Shown: positions 44,601 through 56,589 of the stretch, in pieces
Numbering within the stretch: the stretch's first letter is position 1
Layout: each line of letters starts with the position of its first letter
Source of the DNA: Rhipidocladum racemiflorum
Taxonomy: Eukaryota; Streptophyta; Magnoliopsida; Poales; Poaceae
Length of the DNA stretch: 64,000 bases
NCBI GenBank assembly: GCA_036346355.1
Contig: CM070580.1
Span: 21,691,374 to 21,755,373 of the forward strand
Direction: 5' to 3'
The notes under the pieces: model-generated
Database searches by the model: none
Told to the model about the DNA's origin: nothing
Seen by the model: only the letters and a program-made list of their open reading frames with translations
Program-made: the position numbers and the translations under genes

Positions 44601-45800
44601 ATCCTGAGAAGATTCGTGCCATCGAGTCCTTGAAATCTCCTTCTTCAGTGAGGGAAGTACAAGGATTAACTGGTCGGATAGCTGCTCTCAGTCGCTTTAT
44701 ATCCAGTTTGAGAGAATGTGGTTTACCTTTCTTTAATGTAATAAGAAAATACGATAAGTTTCATTGGTCGGATGAGGCGGAAAAGGCATTTCAAGACATT
44801 AAACATTATTTATCAAGCCCGTCAATATTGGTATCACCTAATTCGGATGAACCACTGTTGCTCTAATTAGCGGCACGAATAATATGGTTAATGTTGTCTT
44901 GATAGTCGAATAAGATAAGATTCAAAAACCTGTATACTACTTAAGTGAAGTTCTACATGGGCTTAAGGAGTGATACCCTCAGGCTCAAAAACTTCTTTAT
45001 TCCCTATTAACGGCTTCATAGAAATTAAGACATTATTTCTAATATCACCGGATTACAGTACGTTTATCCTTTGCTTTAGGCAATATTCTCTATAACCAGA
45101 AAGCAACTGGTCGGATTGCTAAGTGGGCAGTTAAACTTGAGTCTTTTGACATCCACTTCATTGCCCGATCAGCAATCAAGTCCCAGATTCTGTAGATTTT
45201 ATCGCCGAATAGACTGATAGAATTCTACTGATACCGATCACTGGACATTATATTTTGATGGTTCTAGAGAACTAAAAGGTTCGGGGGGATGGTATAGTGC
45301 TGGTTTCGCCTCAAGGTGACTAGTTACAATACGTAATTTAAATACAATTCCTTGCTACCAATAATTTAGCAGAGTATGAAAGTTTTCTAACCGGGCTCCG
45401 AGCAGCAAAGTCCCTTCGAATTCATCGGCTTTTAGTGAAAGGTGATTCATAATTAGTCGTAAACTAGGTTAGCAAGGAATATATGACGTCTGATGAGGTA
45501 ATGTCTCACTACCTGGATGAAGTGAGAAAGTTGAAAAAACACTTCATTTACTTCAGAGTCCAATATATTCCACGAAAAGATAATTTTTTTAGCGGACCCG
45601 TTATCAAAACTGGGTTTCTCATGATTACCTGTTCCAACAGGTGTGTTTCTTGAACAACTGTCTATACCTTCTACAGATACTCCCATAGAAGAGCTCCCGA
45701 CCACCGATCAGATCAGAGTCCTTGAGCAGAATTTGGATTGGACTAAACCATTTAAAACTTATCTAGAATATGGAACACTACCCGAGGAATTAAATAAATA
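41656..45800 (+). pseudogene. Old, decayed gypsy (Tat-like) gag-pol, truncated
   Basis: Gag: 42230-42661 (MANYLPTVLKGSARTQLF, PGKEDDLHRLRQTSDKNLHH, STISELF). Protease region: 43329-43568 (IGQIVLPIIFEDAKNFRTEL, SAYNAILSRPSF). RT: MCIDFTSLNTACPKNDFPLP (44124), FLDVYSGYHQISMV, AYVDDLVVKSK (about 44422), LNPKKCTFKV, LTGRIAALSRFIS. RNase H remains: YPQAQKLLYSL, GRIAKWAVKLESFD. Second RNase H: HWTLYFDGSRELKGSG, ATNNLAEYESFLTGLRAAKS. Integrase and 3' LTR are missing. In-frame stops are common, so this is an ancient copy, related to but clearly distinct from element 1. Its left part may lie at 28.2-28.99 kb. Confidence 0.85.
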
Positions 45801-46667
45801 AGACAGATGTGTGTCATTCGCGAACTTTGTGTGTACTGTTTGTGTCTTTTACGCTGCGTTGCACAAGCTAGCAGCACCAGTCGGTTGCACTCTGGAAAGC
45901 TATTGCATTGCTGACCAATTAGGCAGGCAACTTTTACTTGGTTTTGTTGGTGTTTTACAGCGCTGCTCCCTGTACCGCGCGAGAAAAAAGGTGGTCTCCT
46001 TCCACTTTGGTTTGCAAGGATGGCAGCCGATTGGAAGCCAAAAGCCACCTACGCGACCACCTCCACCTGCCCTTATCGGCGCATGACCAAGCTCCATCGA
46101 CGCACACTATAGTCAACGGCAATGTCAAAGCTCCCCACGTTGCTGCTCTACATGATCTGAGATATTTGTTCACCTGCTATGACCTCCATTTTACCTGGTT
46201 CATCACTCGTTGGAGCCTAGCGGTGAGCTGTATGAACCTTCAAATTTCTACGCACAGATTTTCTCAATTAAAAATTAGTACATACAGTTCGTTCGGTTAA
46301 TGATTTATGTGATTCTAACATGTCTCTCCGCGTGCATGCGATTAACCAAACATTCTGACCTTAATACACCAAATCTATATGTATGTAAACCACGTTATAC
46401 ACGATAAGTTAATTGATCACTTCTCTCTTTCTAAAATAGCCGCATGTAATAACTACCGGAACCAATATTATGAGCCACAGCGCGAACGGATAGACCTAGC
46501 TAGAGACGACCGCAGGGGTCCAAGTGTCCAGCAAATCCGACACGGTGGACTTTGGCGGGCGTCGCCATTGGATTTGCCGCCTTGCCGTGGGCGCGAATCC
46601 ACCCGCCTCCACTTGGCGAGCCCACTCGGCTCCGCGGTCAACACGTGTCCAACCGTCCCCTCCCCGC
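45801..46667. other. Upstream region of the carboxylesterase gene
   Basis: No protein is recognised. Small frames at 45811-46300 overlap on both strands. The last 200 bases become GC-rich toward the TATA box. Any control elements cannot be named from sequence alone. Confidence 0.4.
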
Positions 46668-46674
46668 TATAAAA
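46668..46674 (+). promoter_or_regulatory. TATA box of the carboxylesterase gene
   Basis: TATAAAA in the context tccccgctataaaacccggc, 136 bases upstream of the first good ATG (46804). This predicts a transcription start near 46700 and a leader of about 100 bases, which excludes the farther upstream in-frame start at 46552. Confidence 0.7.
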
Positions 46675-46803
46675 CCCGGCGCCGGCCGAGCAGCCCCCGG
46701 ACACGGCTGCATAATTGTGTCCGCGCACAGCCAAAGCGTCGTACTTTCGCGCCTGCCTGCCTGCCTGCCGTTGCCGCTCGAGGAAGTCGGCGCGGGCTTT
46801 TGC

Positions 46804-47871
46804 ATGAGCAGGCGGAGGATGGGGGCACTGCACATCGGCGAGCCGAGGGTCAGCTTCCAGCAGGTCGGCCAGCCCAGCGGGGGCGGCCATGGTGGTCATG
46901 GCGCCGTTGTCGAGGAGATCCACGGGCTCATCAGGGTGTACAAGGATGGGTACGTGGAGCGCCCCCTGGCTATCCCCGACGTCCCGTGCACGTGGGGCAC
47001 GACGGCCGGGCCGGGCGTCGTCGCGCGCGACGTGGTGGTCGACCGTGCCACGGGGGTGTGGGCGCGGCTGTACGCGCCGGACACCGCGGGAGGGAGGGCC
47101 CCCGTGGTGGTATACTTCCACGGCGGCGGGTTCTGCGTCGGCTCCGCCGCGTGGAGCTGCTACCACGAGTTCGTCGCCCAGCTCGCCGCGCGGGCGGGCT
47201 GCTCCGTGATGTCCGTGGATTACCGCCTCGCGCCGGAGAACCGCCTCCCGGCCGCGTTCGATGACGGGCTCGCGGCGGTGCGGTGGCTGCAGCAGCAGGC
47301 GAGCTGCACCATCTCCGACGAGCTCTCCTGGTGGCGCAGCCGCTGCAGCTTCGACCGCGCGTTCCTCATGGGCGACAGCGCGGGCGCGGCCATCGCCTTC
47401 CACGTCGCCGCGCGGCTCGGCCTGATCACCGCGCTGGCTCCCCTCTGCATCAAGGGAGCCATCCTGATCCAGCCCTTCTTCGGCGGAGAAGCCCGCACGG
47501 CGTCCGAGAAGACCATGCCGCAGCCGCCGCGGTCGGCGCTGACACTCTCAACCTCGGACTGCTACTGGCGCATGGCGCTCCCAGCCAGCGCCAACCGCGA
47601 CCACCCCTTGTGCAACCCGCTGTCCCGGGGCGCGCCGCGGCTGGAGACCCTGCCGCTTCCTCCCGTACTCGTGTGCATCTCGGAGGCGGACATCCTGCGC
47701 GCCCGGAACCTGGAGCTCTGCAAGGCCATGCGCAAGGCCGGCAAGAGCGTGGAGCAGGTCATGTACGGCGGCGTCGGCCACGCGTTCCAGGTGCTCCACA
47801 ACTACCACTTGTCCCAGCCACGGACGCAGGAGATGCTCGCCCACATCAAGGCCTTCGTCAGCGCTAGGTAG
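46804..47871 (+). CDS. Carboxylesterase, plant CXE family (alpha/beta hydrolase, CXE15-like)
   Basis: A single-exon frame of 355 residues (350 from the second ATG at 46819), the usual CXE length. It starts after the TATA box and leader. The N terminus has VVEEIHGLIRVYKDGYVERP, typical of CXE proteins. The oxyanion-hole motif is YFHGGGFCVGSA (His106). The nucleophile is Ser192 in LMGDSAGAAIAFH. The other triad members are Asp296 in ISEADILRARN and His326 in YGGVGHAF. DYRLAPENRLPAAFDD is the conserved block between. All catalytic residues are present, so it should be an active esterase, probably soluble, as no signal peptide is seen. The best resemblance I recall is to CXE15-type enzymes, some of which hydrolyse strigolactones, but GA-receptor-like and other CXE relatives cannot be excluded. 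GC-rich coding DNA with flanking transposons, and apparently intact. Confidence 0.93.
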   Translation: MSRRRMGALHIGEPRVSFQQVGQPSGGGHGGHGAVVEEIHGLIRVYKDGYVERPLAIPDVPCTWGTTAGPGVVARDVVVDRATGVWARLYAPDTAGGRAPVVVYFHGGGFCVGSAAWSCYHEFVAQLAARAGCSVMSVDYRLAPENRLPAAFDDGLAAVRWLQQQASCTISDELSWWRSRCSFDRAFLMGDSAGAAIAFHVAARLGLITALAPLCIKGAILIQPFFGGEARTASEKTMPQPPRSALTLSTSDCYWRMALPASANRDHPLCNPLSRGAPRLETLPLPPVLVCISEADILRARNLELCKAMRKAGKSVEQVMYGGVGHAFQVLHNYHLSQPRTQEMLAHIKAFVSAR

Positions 47872-48084
47872 CTACTAGCTATTAAATCCAATCTAAACCA
47901 AGCAGATGCAGAGTGGATGCGTGAAAGCTGTAGTAACTTGTAGAGTTGTACTACGTGCTCGACCAAAAAAAGCGTCCAATACCCAACTTGGATGGTTGTA
48001 GCGGTGTCGGAAAGCAAAAGTGTAGCATAACATTACTACGACTACGATGTGGTCTCTCTCTATCATTGCTGTTGGCTACTACTT

Positions 48085-48265
48085 CTCCCTCCGTTCCTAA
48101 GTACGTATCATTTCAGCTTTCTCAAAATTTGTTACTAAATACATGTTATTATACAAACTATATCTCTCTTCTTTAGCTATTTCCAATATCGTTTACTACT
48201 AGGGTCCATAAAGTAAGATATATCACACAAAAAACATTAAGTGACCATAAGGAGGAATAATACAA
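48085..48265. mobile_element. Partial Stowaway-like MITE
   Basis: The left end CTCCCTCCGTTCC is the Stowaway terminal signature. The right side near 48258 has only a degraded counterpart (taaggaggaata). It lies in the 3' flank of the carboxylesterase gene. The right boundary is uncertain. Confidence 0.6.
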
Positions 48266-51200
48266 TCTTTTATATGACATCAGTTCAGGAACTGATGAAG
48301 TACTTAGCAAAGCTGGATACCCCCTGTTTTTAACTAGTTAACAAAGCGGGCTTGCCGTCCTCTTTCTACGTCGTTGATGGTGTCGCATCAAGGAAACCGG
48401 AAAAGGTTCCTAGAGCAAATCATCGTCTGCTTGTCTGGTGCTTTGCACTTTGCAGGCACAATCAAGCGAACAAAATAGCTCTTCGTTTTCGTTTTTCCTC
48501 TCTGCTTTGGGAAGGTTCGGGCTAAATGGAGCCCGGCTTTGGCCGGCGATTCTCTAAGCACAATCATCAGTTAGCAGCTAGATTATATTAGCCTCTCGTA
48601 AGAACAGGACAGAATCTTTGGCCCCTCCTCCTGATATGCTCCCATGATGCAGAGATGCCTTGGGCCCTGAGGCCATCACATGATTCCCAATACAACAGGA
48701 AGTTGCAGCAGGGCAAAAGCAGTGGTACCGCTAGTCTGCTGCTACAACATGTCAGACAAACTGGTCGATCGCTGCAGGATGCTTCGTTCTCGCTCATTGC
48801 GCTCGTGCTCGAGGATGCCTCGAGTACATATTTTCTGCAGCTTGTAAATTGGGGAGCACGCAGCGTTTCCTATCATTGCTTGCCTCGCCAACCCTATCAT
48901 GGCGGCAACAGATCGCGTGCAAGCAGGCCAACATCATGTGTGATCATTCAAATCGTGTACGAAAGGAGACGCACCAACGCATATTTTAACGAAGTAGTTG
49001 ACGAAGTAGTTAGTTGCTTCGTCAGACATGTGAGTGAGATCATATTTCCAGTACAGTTTCACATTCTAATGCCTTCTCAGACGCATACTGAATATTAGTA
49101 TATATAAGATGTTGGGACCTGTACATACCAATGCAGAGTCTGTTTATTTGTTTCAAAGTGGACATGGCAGAAACTTCCGACATGGTGGTTATCTGTCACT
49201 GACAAGAGCATTACTTACTGTACTAAAATTGAAAATGTGAAATTTCCCATGTTTGACAACAAAAATGGTCAGACGGATCAATCAGTGGGTTCAAGCACAT
49301 ATCTATTTAGCATTTTTTTTCCCTTCTGAAGTGGCCTTGAAGTTTTTCCTCTCCGCTTTCCGAATTTTCAGCATATCAAAATCAGTATGGCACCCATGTG
49401 ATCATTATCCGATATGCTAGATATTAAAAATCGACATGTATCCCAGCTGAGAATCTCAATCTATCCCTGCAGATTTCTTGAGAATCCTGAATTCATCCTC
49501 TTTTGCCATCTTCAACACATTCAGAGGACCGCTGGTCAGAGAACCATTTCATCGCCACTTGTTTCTCGCCGAACATCACGATCAGATCACCAAGAGAAGC
49601 TTTATTCCTGAACAACAATATTCTCATATCTTTAGCTGATGTTACTGCAGAGCCTCGCAATCCGCATGCCCGCGCGTTCGTGGTATTTGTGCAGTGTTTT
49701 CCCCAATCTGTCAAGCCGAGATGCTGCACTGCAATGCAACGCGTCCATGTTCATCTAAAAGCAGCCATGGTATACGATAACCTGGGCCGATCTTATCTTC
49801 ATTGATACACGCATCACTTAGCTGAAAGCATATAAAGATTTGCTTTGGTACTTCGAATTGCGCATGTGTTTGAAGATGCATGTACCTAACACTGCAATAT
49901 CTTTGAACAGATCATCCTAAAGAATCAGAACAGCTAGCTGTGAAAGGGGAACGAGTTAAGACGAAACGAAGTTTTTAAGCACACGTCACAGAAGCAACTG
50001 ATGCTGAATTGCAAAATGCAGCCTTGAGGCATAACCTTCTCCTTCCTGTACCATGGATAGTCGTTATTATCCTGCTTATTTAAGCTAATATTTATTGATC
50101 ACACTATGAGCACGTTAACCCTGTCGACCTGACGTAACATGGCTGCACTACCTCAGAATCTGGCAGTAGGATTGAACACGAATATCACCGAAAATATACG
50201 TCTAAAGAGCACATCAGACTATTAAAAGGACGATTACGTTATCATAACCACACGAGGGCTATTTGATTAAGAAGAACAACGTGTTGGTTAGAAGAAACAA
50301 TGCTGCTACTCGAAAGACGACGACGAACGAATTCGTTCCAGTGGTACAGATGCATTGTCATGAGTAGTAAAGCAAGAGGCACGGGCAAAAGTGGCCGAGG
50401 TGCAACTCGAGAAGAATCTCTCATTTGCCGGATGCTAACTTGGCAGGGAAGCATCAACATGACCCCAACGCTCCTTCCTTTAGCTTGGAGGTGCCCAGGC
50501 TCCTGACCAAATCAGATAGATGCCTTTGAAAAGGGCATATACAAGAACGAATGTCCTCCTCTGTTACGGATGGACGAATGGATTGGTTGCATTATGGCGC
50601 GTTAGTAGCTATCTAGCCAGGGAGCTTCGCTTTTGGAGGTCACCAATCCAAGAGACGAATACTTATTCCGACGAATTGGCTTACCTCGGATAGGTTCTTG
50701 ATGCGCATGCGCATAGCTTCTTCAGACTGTAGTTTATGCGCCGAAATATCAGGTGCTTTTCTTGCACTGCATCAGGATGGATTGAGCAAGCATTTGACTC
50801 CCAGTTTTCACTATCCTGCCACGAATGAAAGCTACTCTGAGTTGCTTATAAAGTCTCTTTGGGAGGTTGTTTGAAAATCCCAGTAAGTTATGAATGGAAG
50901 TAAACCACTTCCAGGTTGAGGAATATGTGGACACGCTGATGACACTTCAAAAGCATCAGAGGACTTTAGGGTCCCATTTTCTTCGGTGATATGCTGCGTG
51001 CATTGTCAAACTTGAGCAAGGAAACTAGTCTCTCTGAATTGGCACAGCACTACTTCCTTGTGATAACGTAGCATTTCTAGCAGGAAAAAAAAACATTTGG
51101 GAATGGATGGGTGGCGACATAATGCGAACATGTCTTAGCGAGCACACTTCAAATTAACAATCTGCGTTTTGGACAGTTTGTGATTCAAGTCAAAGAAACA

Positions 51201-51689
51201 TCGTGGATTTAAACATTAATAATGCTCAGACTGAGACTTAAGCTATGATGAACTAGATCACTTGCGAATTGAGAACAAAGCAGAAAGCACTTCCTCTGCA
51301 GCGCGGTCTGAAGATTGAACTGCTAGTTTTGTCTCTTCTTTTTGACAATAATTTGAATTCTTTGCTCTTTCAACGTACCGTACGTGTAGATAAATCAGAA
51401 ATAGGCCATCTATTTTTCATGAGTCATCGTGGAATCTGCAAAAAAGAAAATGTCCGTTTCAACTGGAGTGCTGCGGAACCGTCCTAGTGGTAAAAGGCAC
51501 TTTTCATGGTCAGAACGGGGGAAGGTACTTTCCAACAGAAATATAAGTTGAAGTAACAACTGAGAGAGACAAAATTATGTTCGCAGTACAACATCTCGAT
51601 TCTATTCAGTGGAGAGCTGTGGATTGATGATGAAGCAATACTACAGTCCTAAATAACTAAATGAAACAAAAGCAGGTTAAGGCCAAATG
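48266..51689. other. Intergenic DNA, no gene recognised
   Basis: There are short frames on both strands (for example 48655-49098 plus, 49493-49729 minus with FGEKQVAMKWFSDQRSSECV, 50749-50934 minus with LPKRLYKQLRVAFIRG). The two minus-strand frames read like protein, and one is followed by a possible GTAAGC donor near 50687, so an undetected or decayed minus-strand gene is possible. No family could be assigned. Confidence 0.35.
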
Positions 51690-52108
51690 TATTTTTTTTA
51701 ACTGGAAATCATCAGATTCCATTAACTTATGGCTACAGCAACATCGCTGGCCACCTGAGAAACAATACAATCAGGCAGCGTATCCGACCAGAGAAGGGCA
51801 AAACCCGGGCCAAGTTTAGCACCATAATTAGCTAATACAGGGGAAGCTCTGTTACAAGAACGAGGTCCATATGAGACTTTAACTGCATTGAGCTAACATT
51901 AAGAATTTGGCTTCTCTGAATAGAATTCCAAGGCTTGACAAGTCCTGATCATAGAGTGCTTGCTTAAATCAATGCCAGTAACGGGCTTAGCATGACTTAC
52001 CTCGCAATATTGGTGCCGGAAAAAAAAAAGGATAATCACATGTGTTTGCGAGGATCTTCGTGAAATAGGGCGGCAATGGACACTTGGAATATCACCCTTC
52101 TTGGCATA
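51690..52108 (-). pseudogene. LINE remnant: RNase H-type C-terminal end and poly(A) tail
   Basis: On the minus strand 51890-51717 reads LNAVKVSYGPRSCNRASPVL, ANYGAKLGPGFALLWSDTLP and CIVSQVASDVAVAIS before a stop, close to the C-terminal end of plant LINE RNase H domains (RVT_3 type). A poly(A) (plus-strand tttttttt, about 51690-51698) follows the stop by about 20 bases. The sequence is interrupted at 52109-52113 by the gypsy 2 insertion and resumes at 63544. Confidence 0.6.
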
Positions 52109-52113
52109 CACCC

Positions 52114-52731
52114 TGTTTGCACCAAAATTCGGTATGTATTGGAATCGGTCTAAAAGTAGAAGTATCGTACAGAAAGGAATCAGTAATCGGCTCGGAAAAG
52201 GAATCCGTTTCTAAAAGGAAAGGGAATCAGATAATAGGCCGATACGGATAAACGCACCGTATCCATGTACAACTCGGATCGGCCAGGCGTGTTATAAAAG
52301 GAGGTGGGTGTCAAGCGGCAAGCAATCAATCAATCCAACAACACACACATCTACTTTTACAAGTTTTCCTTTTACATTGTTTTAGCCTCATAGATCTCTC
52401 TGCAAGTCGACGGAATCAACATAGTTGCGCATCGCCGATTGTTGATTTTAGCCGATTTCACCCAGGTTTGATTTGCTTCGTTTTGTTGCGCATCGCCTTC
52501 CGGCCGATTTTACCTTGTATCCGGATCAATCAGAACCGATTGATCTAGTTATCTCCTAATCGGTTCTTGCCGACTAGCTTAAAAGCCGATAGATCCTTGT
52601 TTATCTGGCCGATCAAATTACAAATTTTACCTTGTCGATTTCAGGTCAAATCGACTGGCACGCTCTGCAAACCCGGTGTTTGTCTTGTGTGTTCGAGGCC
52701 TAGAACCCCCTTCACGTTTTTGGCGCGAACA
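52114..52731 (+). repeat. 5' LTR of gypsy element 2
   Basis: 618 bp. TATA box tataaaag at 52293-52300. It differs from the 3' LTR by a few clustered changes, several next to GCCGAT/ATCGGC words (for example near 52505, 52580 and 52606). Confidence 0.92.
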
Positions 52732-52736
52732 TATTT

Positions 52737-52755
52737 TGGCACGCCCGGTGGGACC
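52737..52755 (+). other. Primer-binding site of gypsy element 2
   Basis: TGGCACGCCCGGTGGGACC starts five bases after the LTR. The TGG start and position fit a tRNA-primed element. The particular tRNA was not identified. Confidence 0.65.
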
Positions 52756-52763
52756 CAAAAAGA

Positions 52764-54650
52764 ATGTCGTCAACCGACAAGCCCGCAGTCACCGCCGATA
52801 TCAACACCGATGCCATAATCGCGCCCCAGATGGCCGATTTAACCCCTGAGCAACGGAAAGAACTCGAAGATCGAAGGCAGCTCTGAGGAAATGATGCTAC
52901 GATGCTTCGGAAAACACGCCGCGGCGTTACTCAAAAGATTGCACTCCCAAGCATCAATCCTATCGAGATTCAACATCTGAATCGGTAAGCCGATACGCAC
53001 CCGCTCAAGCTGATTTATCAAGTATGATCGAGCAATCAGTCAATCACGCATTTATTAACCAATCATCGGCTCTAGTATCTACTTTAAAGTCGATGATAGA
53101 AAATAGTGTGAAAACAATTGCTCAAGAATTAGCCGCGCCTGGAAGCCTGGCTAGATCCACCACAAACCATCCCTACGTACCCAGTATATTCCATAGCACC
53201 CAACACCAACACAGTAAACGTGTCGGCTCAAGCACCTATCATGATGCCGGCTCAACCTACTGTTTTGAAACCAAGCATACAGAGAGATGGGTTCACACAC
53301 TACCATGGGCAAACGGATGGAGCCAAGATAGGCGCATCAAATCAATCAAGTGCGCCCTCCAATAACATCGGGTTGTCGGCTTATCAGCCGATCGAAATGG
53401 GACAGGTTCCACAGTCACGAGGAGCCACAACCTTGAAACAAGCACCATATAGGGTGGTGCCATACGTCGAACCTTTCGCACCCATACCCGATGCATTAGG
53501 TTTTAATCACAATTATGACGCAGCACCAAGACCTCCTGAGGTACGAATTGGACAAAGACCCGAGTTTGCACTCGGGGGGCAGGGCGCAAACGATGAGAAT
53601 TGGCCGTGTCTGGCTGCACCACAAGCCGACAATGTTAATTGGGCAGAACAAATTGCCAATGTCTTGAGAGAACAGTTCGGTTTACAACCCAGAGGGAGAG
53701 TGATCGGCTCTGAAGCCGTACTCGATTACATAGACCGAATGCCGTACCCCCACAACTTTAGGATACCAGACTTTGCTAAATTCTCAGGGGATGATTCTAT
53801 TACCACAATTGAGCATATCGGACGGTTCATGGCTCAATGTGGGGAGGCGGCACAGTCCGATGGGTTAAAAATTAGGTTGTTTCCTTTATCATTATCTGGC
53901 ACTGCATTCACTTGGTTCACAAATCTACCACCTAATTCAGTTCATATATGGAACGATTTAGAAAGCCGATTCCATGAGTACTTCTTTTCGGGAACTATGG
54001 AGCTTAGGATTTCTGATCTTAGTTCAGTCCGATGTATACTGAATCGGTCTCTGATTATATCAAGAGATTTCGGGGCGTACGGAATAGGTGCTACAGTGTA
54101 ACATTACCCGACGATCAATTGGCCGACCTAGCGTTCCAAGGGTTAATCCCTCCATTAAAAGAAAAGTTGTCAGGCCAGGAGTTCCCCGACTTAGGCCACC
54201 TACTCCATCGCGTATCGGCACATGAAAGCCGATATGCAGAGAGCAAAGGGTTTAAAGATAGGTTTAGGACAAACGGCAATGAAAAGGCCAAAGTAAACAT
54301 GGTAGATTACGATTCGGGCGACACCTCTGACGACGGAAGGTATGAACATAGCCGAGTGGGCCAAAGGTTCCAAAAAACCACTCGTATGCTCTCTGCTTAG
54401 GCCGACAAAGAATAAAGCGGAAGTCAAGTACTCGTATGATGTGTCAAAGTGTGACAAAATATTTGATTTATTACTGCAAGAAAAACTCATAAGGTTACCA
54501 GAAGGGCACATCATACCATCGGCCGAAGAAATTAAAAAGCGAAGGTATTGCAAATGGCATCATTCGTTCTCTCATAACACTAACGATTGCAATATTTTTC
54601 GACAACAGATCCAATCGGCCATCACCGATGGCAGGCTAAAGTTTGCGTAA
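52764..54650 (+). pseudogene. gag of gypsy element 2 (frameshifted)
   Basis: ATG at 52764 opens MSSTDKPAVTAD, with a stop after about 42 codons. The core from 53700 reads DYIDRMPYPHNFRIPDFAKF, SGDDSITTIEHIGRFMAQCG, IRLFPLSLSGTAFTWFTNLP and IWNDLESRFHEYFFSG, the retrotransposon gag core. After a frame change near 54010 it continues SVSDYIKRFRGVRNRCY, LADLAFQGLIPPLKEKLSGQ and LGHLLHRVSAHESRYAE. A C-terminal stretch (RYCKWHHSFSHNTNDC, 54540-54590) may be the zinc knuckle. Frame breaks make it non-translatable as read. Confidence 0.85.
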
Positions 54651-55589
54651 GAATCGGCTATGCAGATAGATATGGGCCCTTTCCAGTCAACATGGTTCAA
54701 TGTTCACGAAAGAAAAGAGGCTGCGGAAGAGGATAAGCCAACTAAGGGAATTGTATCACGAGGCGAGACAAAGGTAGATCACCGCCGGTTCTATACAAAT
54801 AGAAGCCGATAAAAATGGACAAAACTCAAGAACGGTGAAACCAAGAGGGGACTTAGAGGCTCGGTAAATGGTATCGAATGAGAGGGCTCCAAGAAGAGCC
54901 GATTTCAAACCAAAGCCGACCTTCTCACAACTCCTGGGGGAAATATGAAAGGATAAGTCAAAGGTATAACCCTCAACAACACCAGTGTTTTCATCGATCG
55001 TGGCAAAGGAGGGACGAACGTCGGCGGCCGATATGCCACATCGGCCGACATGTAAGAAGAGAAACATCGACAATGTCCTTTTTGGCGCTTTCTTTGGGAG
55101 AGAGGGATGACCTTACCAACAGCTGTATCTTGCCCTATGCAACACTCATCTACATGTCGGCCAAACCAATCAGTAAAGACAAAGTTGTCCGCACCGATAC
55201 ACGATCGCCCGTAAGTAAGGAGCAAGGCCGGTCTATGAAAGGTTGTCGACATCGTAACAAGGCGAATCCTCCCAAAATCAGGAATTATCGGCTAACGCAA
55301 GAAGGATGGAATCGACAATAAATGGGCAATTTAGCCGAAAGATAAGAAAGCCGATAGAACCCAAACCTAGATGGTGCCCTTCGGGTCTCAAGAAGTCGCA
55401 ACGCAGAAGGCTTCAACGATTAAAAACACAAGAAGAAAGGGAAGCCGAAAAGGAGAGTGAGAGGATCGGACGTTTAATAAGTTAAGACCGGTACCGATTT
55501 TGAAAAAGGAGTGGAGAAAGAAGGAACAGATCGATAGTGATTCAGATCAATCGGTTCAATCCAGTTCTCCGATGATCCGAGATGATACG

Positions 55590-55970
55590 CCACCAATGGA
55601 TATAAACATGGTATTCACCTTACCTGCCGAGTTCAACCGAAGGATCGGCTGTAGAAGTGTTCGCCCACTTGTGCCTCGGAGCACCAGACGCTGTGTTTGA
55701 AAAACCACAAGACATGCATCGGCATTTGAAACCATTGTATCTAAAAGGATACATTAATGGCCGACCAATATCCCGCATGTTGGTCGATGGCGGGCGACGG
55801 TCAACTGATGCCGTTAAGTACTTTCGTAAAATTAGGAAAAGCCGATGAAGACTTAATCAAGACCAACATGGTGCTAAATGACTTCACCGGAGACCCAACC
55901 GAGGCTAAAGGCGTAATGGTGTCGGAATCGATACCGGTAATAAAACTTTGCCGATCGCGTTTTTGTGATT
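55590..55970 (+). pseudogene. Protease region of gypsy element 2
   Basis: HLKPLYLKGYINGRPISRML then VDGG gives the retropepsin active-site start, after which the frame shifts (LMPLSTFVKLGKADEDLIKT in the next frame), with downstream VLNDFTGDPTEAKGVM. The order matches the plant gypsy protease. At least two single-base changes break it. Confidence 0.75.
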
Positions 55971-56589
55971 GAAGCTAAAGGCAATTACAGCGTACTCCTT
56001 GGGCGGATTGGATCCATGCTAATCGTTGTATACCATCAACTATGCACCGTAAATCGTGCAAGTGGAACGATGATACAAGAGAAGTCGTACCCGGTACACA
56101 TCGGCTCATATCGCCATGGCTAGCCCCGACACCAATTGGCCACACGAAGAGGCTGAATGCATATCGTGAAAAGCCTTGGACAATTGCGATTTTATCTGTA
56201 TTGAGAAATCAGATTCAGGCCGATCGGCGTTAAACCCAATACGCTTTGATCGGACAGACGAAGTGATAAGAAGATGGAGCGCGAGACACTAGCAAAACTG
56301 CAGGAAAAGGCAAGGAGCTATCGGCAGAAGAATACGAAGAAGTCGTTGAAGATTTTGAAGAAGAAAGAAAGGGGTTAGGATTCATCGCCGATTTCCTTGA
56401 AGAAATCGATATTGGAGAAGGGATAGCAAAAGACCAACGCTTGTAAGTGCTAAATTAGAACCCAATTATAAAACAAAGTTGGTCGAAATACTCAAGGAAT
56501 ATAAGGATTGCTTTGGCGTGGGAGTATTATGAAATGCCAGGTTTAAGCCGACGACTAGTTGAACATCGGCTACCTATAAAACCTGGATA

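Noticed and set aside
46552..46803. Upstream start for the carboxylesterase
   Set aside because: The in-frame start at 46552 lies upstream of the TATA box at 46668 and the extra residues have no family similarity.
46524..47264. Overlapping long plus-strand frame and the minus-strand frame at 46468-47403
   Set aside because: Both are shadows of the GC-rich carboxylesterase gene in other frames.
48655..49098. 147-codon plus-strand frame as a gene
   Set aside because: No domain, poor codon character for a grass gene, and an overlapping minus-strand frame.
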